Source of the DNA: Pontixanthobacter rizhaonensis
GTDB taxonomy: Bacteria; Pseudomonadota; Alphaproteobacteria; Sphingomonadales; Sphingomonadaceae
DNA: 64,000 nucleotides
Direction of reading: 5' to 3'
Assembly: GCF_012972675.1 (NCBI RefSeq)
Contig: NZ_JABCRE010000002.1
Location: forward strand, 62,001 to 126,000
The notes beneath the pieces are model-generated. The model saw only the letters and a list, made by a program, of their open reading frames with translations, was not told the origin of the DNA and ran no database searches. The position numbers and the translations under genes were made by a program. Shown one piece after another: positions 62,382 through 64,000 of the stretch (positions are counted from its first letter, which is position 1; each line of letters opens with the position of its first letter).

Positions 62382-63893
62382 ATGGCGAGCGAAGCATCGC
62401 AAAAGAACAATCTGAGTTTGGCCAGAGCCGTCTATAATTGGCGGCAATGGTGGCGTGAATCTGTCGTGGGTACCATCGACCAGCAATCGGTGATCGAAAA
62501 ACGCCGCGCCGAATGCACCATGTCGGCGCGCTATATGTTTATGACAGCTATGTCAGGCGGGATCGCGATCCTCGGCCTTTTGCTGTCTTCCCCGGCGGTT
62601 GTCATTGGCGCGATGTTGCTCTCGCCTTTGATGGACCCGATTATGGGCCTTGGTTTTGCACTCGCGACCGGGGATTATAAATGGCTCAGACAGTCAGCCG
62701 TGTCGCTCGCATGGGGCTCTTTAATGGCGGTTGGCTTGTGTTCCGTGATTGTATTCTTGTCGCCTTTGCAGGAACTCACACCTGAAATTGCGTCGCGTAC
62801 ACGGCCAAACCTGTTTGATCTTTTGGTGGCCCTATTCTCTGCTCTGGCGGGCGCTTATGCCATGATACGGGGGCGTGAGGGCACAATTGTTGGTGTGGCG
62901 ATCGCGACTGCATTGATGCCTCCTTTGGCGGTGGTCGGATATGGTCTGGCGACATTTAACTGGACTGTGTTTTCCGGCGCGCTGCTGCTCTATATTACCA
63001 ACTTGATGGCAATCGCGCTGACTGCCGCTTTGATGGCGCGGTTATACGGTTTCCGGACCGCGCTGTCGGATCGCCAAACCCAGTTACAGAACGTGGTTAT
63101 TGTGGTGGTGTTTGTGGCCTTGGCGGTGCCGTTGGCGATTTCGCTGCGCCAGATTGCTTGGGAGGCCAATTCATCCCGCCAAGTGCGGACCGTACTGGTC
63201 GATACGTTTGATGGCGATTTGCGTTTATCAGATGTCACGATCAATTGGGATGCGCGGCCGATAACTATCGATGCCACTGTCATGACCCCGATCAATCGCC
63301 AAAACGCCGAAGCACAAGCGGCGCGGGTTTTGACCCGGCAATTGGGACAGAGCGTCGATTTGCGGATCAACCAATATTTGGTGGGCACTGGCACTGCCGC
63401 TGCTGAACAGGCACAATTGAGCGCCGCCCGCGCGAGCGAGGAGGCGGCTGCGGCTGAACGCGTTGCCGATCTGACGAGCCGCTTGGCACTGGTCGCCGGA
63501 GTGAAAGAAGAAGAACTGCTGATCGACCGAGAGCGGCGCCGTGCAGTCGTGAAAGCACGTGAGCTGGATGGTGCAACTTTGGCCGCTTATGCTGATTTGG
63601 AAAGGCGTATCAAAGCGACTGAACCGGACTGGCGTATCGAATTGATCCCACCTGCAAAAGCGCTGCCATCAATTCCTTTCGCCGATGGTGAGCCGACCGA
63701 GGGTGGAGTGGCCGCGATCAAACTGATTGCATGGGCAGGTGGCCGGGTGGGCGCGCCAATCGTGCTCACCGGGCCTGCTACAGATGCGGAAACAGCCGCA
63801 GAATTGCTGCGTGCAGAGGGGCTGCAAACCGTGGCTGTCGAAACCGGTAGCGGCCCCGCTATCACAGCGGCCTGGGGCGATATCGCCCGCTAG
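62382..63893 (+). CDS. DUF389 (TIGR00341-type) membrane protein
   Basis: 503 residues from ATG 62382, with AAAGGA ten bases upstream; longer starts at 62292 or 62319 give an implausible N-terminus. About six to eight membrane helices: SGGIAILGLLLSSPAVVIGAMLLSPLMDPIMG (partly cited) and GVAIATALMPPLAVVGYGLA are DUF389 hallmarks. A ~240-residue soluble C-terminal extension with alpha/beta repeats follows (after about residue 265). Function of the family is unknown. Confidence 0.87.
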   Translation: MASEASQKNNLSLARAVYNWRQWWRESVVGTIDQQSVIEKRRAECTMSARYMFMTAMSGGIAILGLLLSSPAVVIGAMLLSPLMDPIMGLGFALATGDYKWLRQSAVSLAWGSLMAVGLCSVIVFLSPLQELTPEIASRTRPNLFDLLVALFSALAGAYAMIRGREGTIVGVAIATALMPPLAVVGYGLATFNWTVFSGALLLYITNLMAIALTAALMARLYGFRTALSDRQTQLQNVVIVVVFVALAVPLAISLRQIAWEANSSRQVRTVLVDTFDGDLRLSDVTINWDARPITIDATVMTPINRQNAEAQAARVLTRQLGQSVDLRINQYLVGTGTAAAEQAQLSAARASEEAAAAERVADLTSRLALVAGVKEEELLIDRERRRAVVKARELDGATLAAYADLERRIKATEPDWRIELIPPAKALPSIPFADGEPTEGGVAAIKLIAWAGGRVGAPIVLTGPATDAETAAELLRAEGLQTVAVETGSGPAITAAWGDIAR

Positions 63894-63932
63894 GTTTCGC
63901 CGCGTTTAGAGATGCTGCAGAGTTGCAGCCAG

Positions 63933-64000
63933 TTAAGCTGCAACGGGCAGTTCAATGGCTTGGATCTCGCCTGCCAGATATAATCGTTTGGCTTTGGCGC
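63933..64000 (-). CDS. C-terminal 21 codons of an unidentified gene
   Basis: A minus-strand frame runs from the window edge to TAA at 63933-63935, ending LAGEIQAIELPVAA. The codon use and converging position (39 bases after the DUF389 stop) suggest a real gene end, but it is too short to name. Confidence 0.5.
   Translation of the reverse strand, partial: AKAKRLYLAGEIQAIELPVAA

Noticed and set aside
1-64000. Prophage, insertion sequence, CRISPR array or tRNA-bordered island
   Set aside because: No transposase, integrase, phage structural gene, spacer array or tRNA was found in any frame or gap.

Overview
The window looks like chromosome of an aerobic alphaproteobacterium of the Sphingomonadales, most like the marine Erythrobacteraceae. 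This is inferred from gene content and protein style: split glycine decarboxylase gcvPA/gcvPB, ccoNOQP-ccoGHIS with an FnrL-type regulator, a compact valine-degradation cluster, Oar-like TonB receptor, PHA-system protein next to XpaC/TelA, and moderate-to-high GC. No rRNA, tRNA, CRISPR array, prophage or insertion sequence was seen. One BIME/REP-like palindromic pair is present.

Layout. (1) 1-4123: glycine cleavage operon gcvT(partial)-gcvH-gcvPA-gcvPB. (2) 4189-6946: CHASE2 adenylate cyclase overlapped by a secreted FecR-like gene. (3) 7152-16664: tightly overlapped operon of a pentaheme cytochrome c, a lipoprotein with two HbpS/GlcG domains, an outer-membrane beta-barrel, and a giant decaheme cytochrome fused to an LVIVD propeller. 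(4) 16740-23896, minus strand: OmpA-like protein, cAMP phosphodiesterase-like enzyme, FHA-decaheme cytochrome, diheme-type cytochrome b, and a flavin/cNMP-binding/four-cluster ferredoxin fusion, followed divergently by a CcmI-like TPR protein. (5) 24972-32659: an Nmad3-family protein, then valine degradation (mmsA, acyl-CoA dehydrogenase, HIBYL-CoA hydrolase, enoyl-CoA hydratase, mmsB) with an I78 inhibitor and a DUF1214/DUF1254 pair embedded. (6) thrS. (7) 35088-46098: FnrL, OmpW, cbb3 oxidase, its copper/assembly genes, a small Cys-rich protein and hemN, with FNR boxes. (8) 46174-52856: Kef-type antiporter, GH42 beta-galactosidase, VUT transporter, NupC-type transporter, 2OG oxygenase. (9) 53128-59855: TonB receptor, TonB, mannose-1-P guanylyltransferase, mannose-6-P isomerase, DUF2721. 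(10) 59880-64000: PHA-system protein, XpaC, TelA, DUF389 protein and the tail of another gene.

The most unusual part is 4189-24952. I read regions 2-4 as one candidate redox system: a cytoplasmic flavo-iron-sulfur enzyme with two cNMP-binding domains, a membrane diheme cytochrome b, an FHA-anchored periplasmic decaheme, a pentaheme, a beta-barrel and a second decaheme. Together these carry 25 c-type heme motifs. A cAMP-making and a cAMP-degrading enzyme lie at its borders. Electron direction, physiological donor/acceptor and actual cAMP control are inference; the domain contents, overlaps and heme motifs are visible in the sequence.

Where a start differs from the longest open frame, I chose it from ribosome-binding site spacing, signal peptide or family length, and this is stated per gene.
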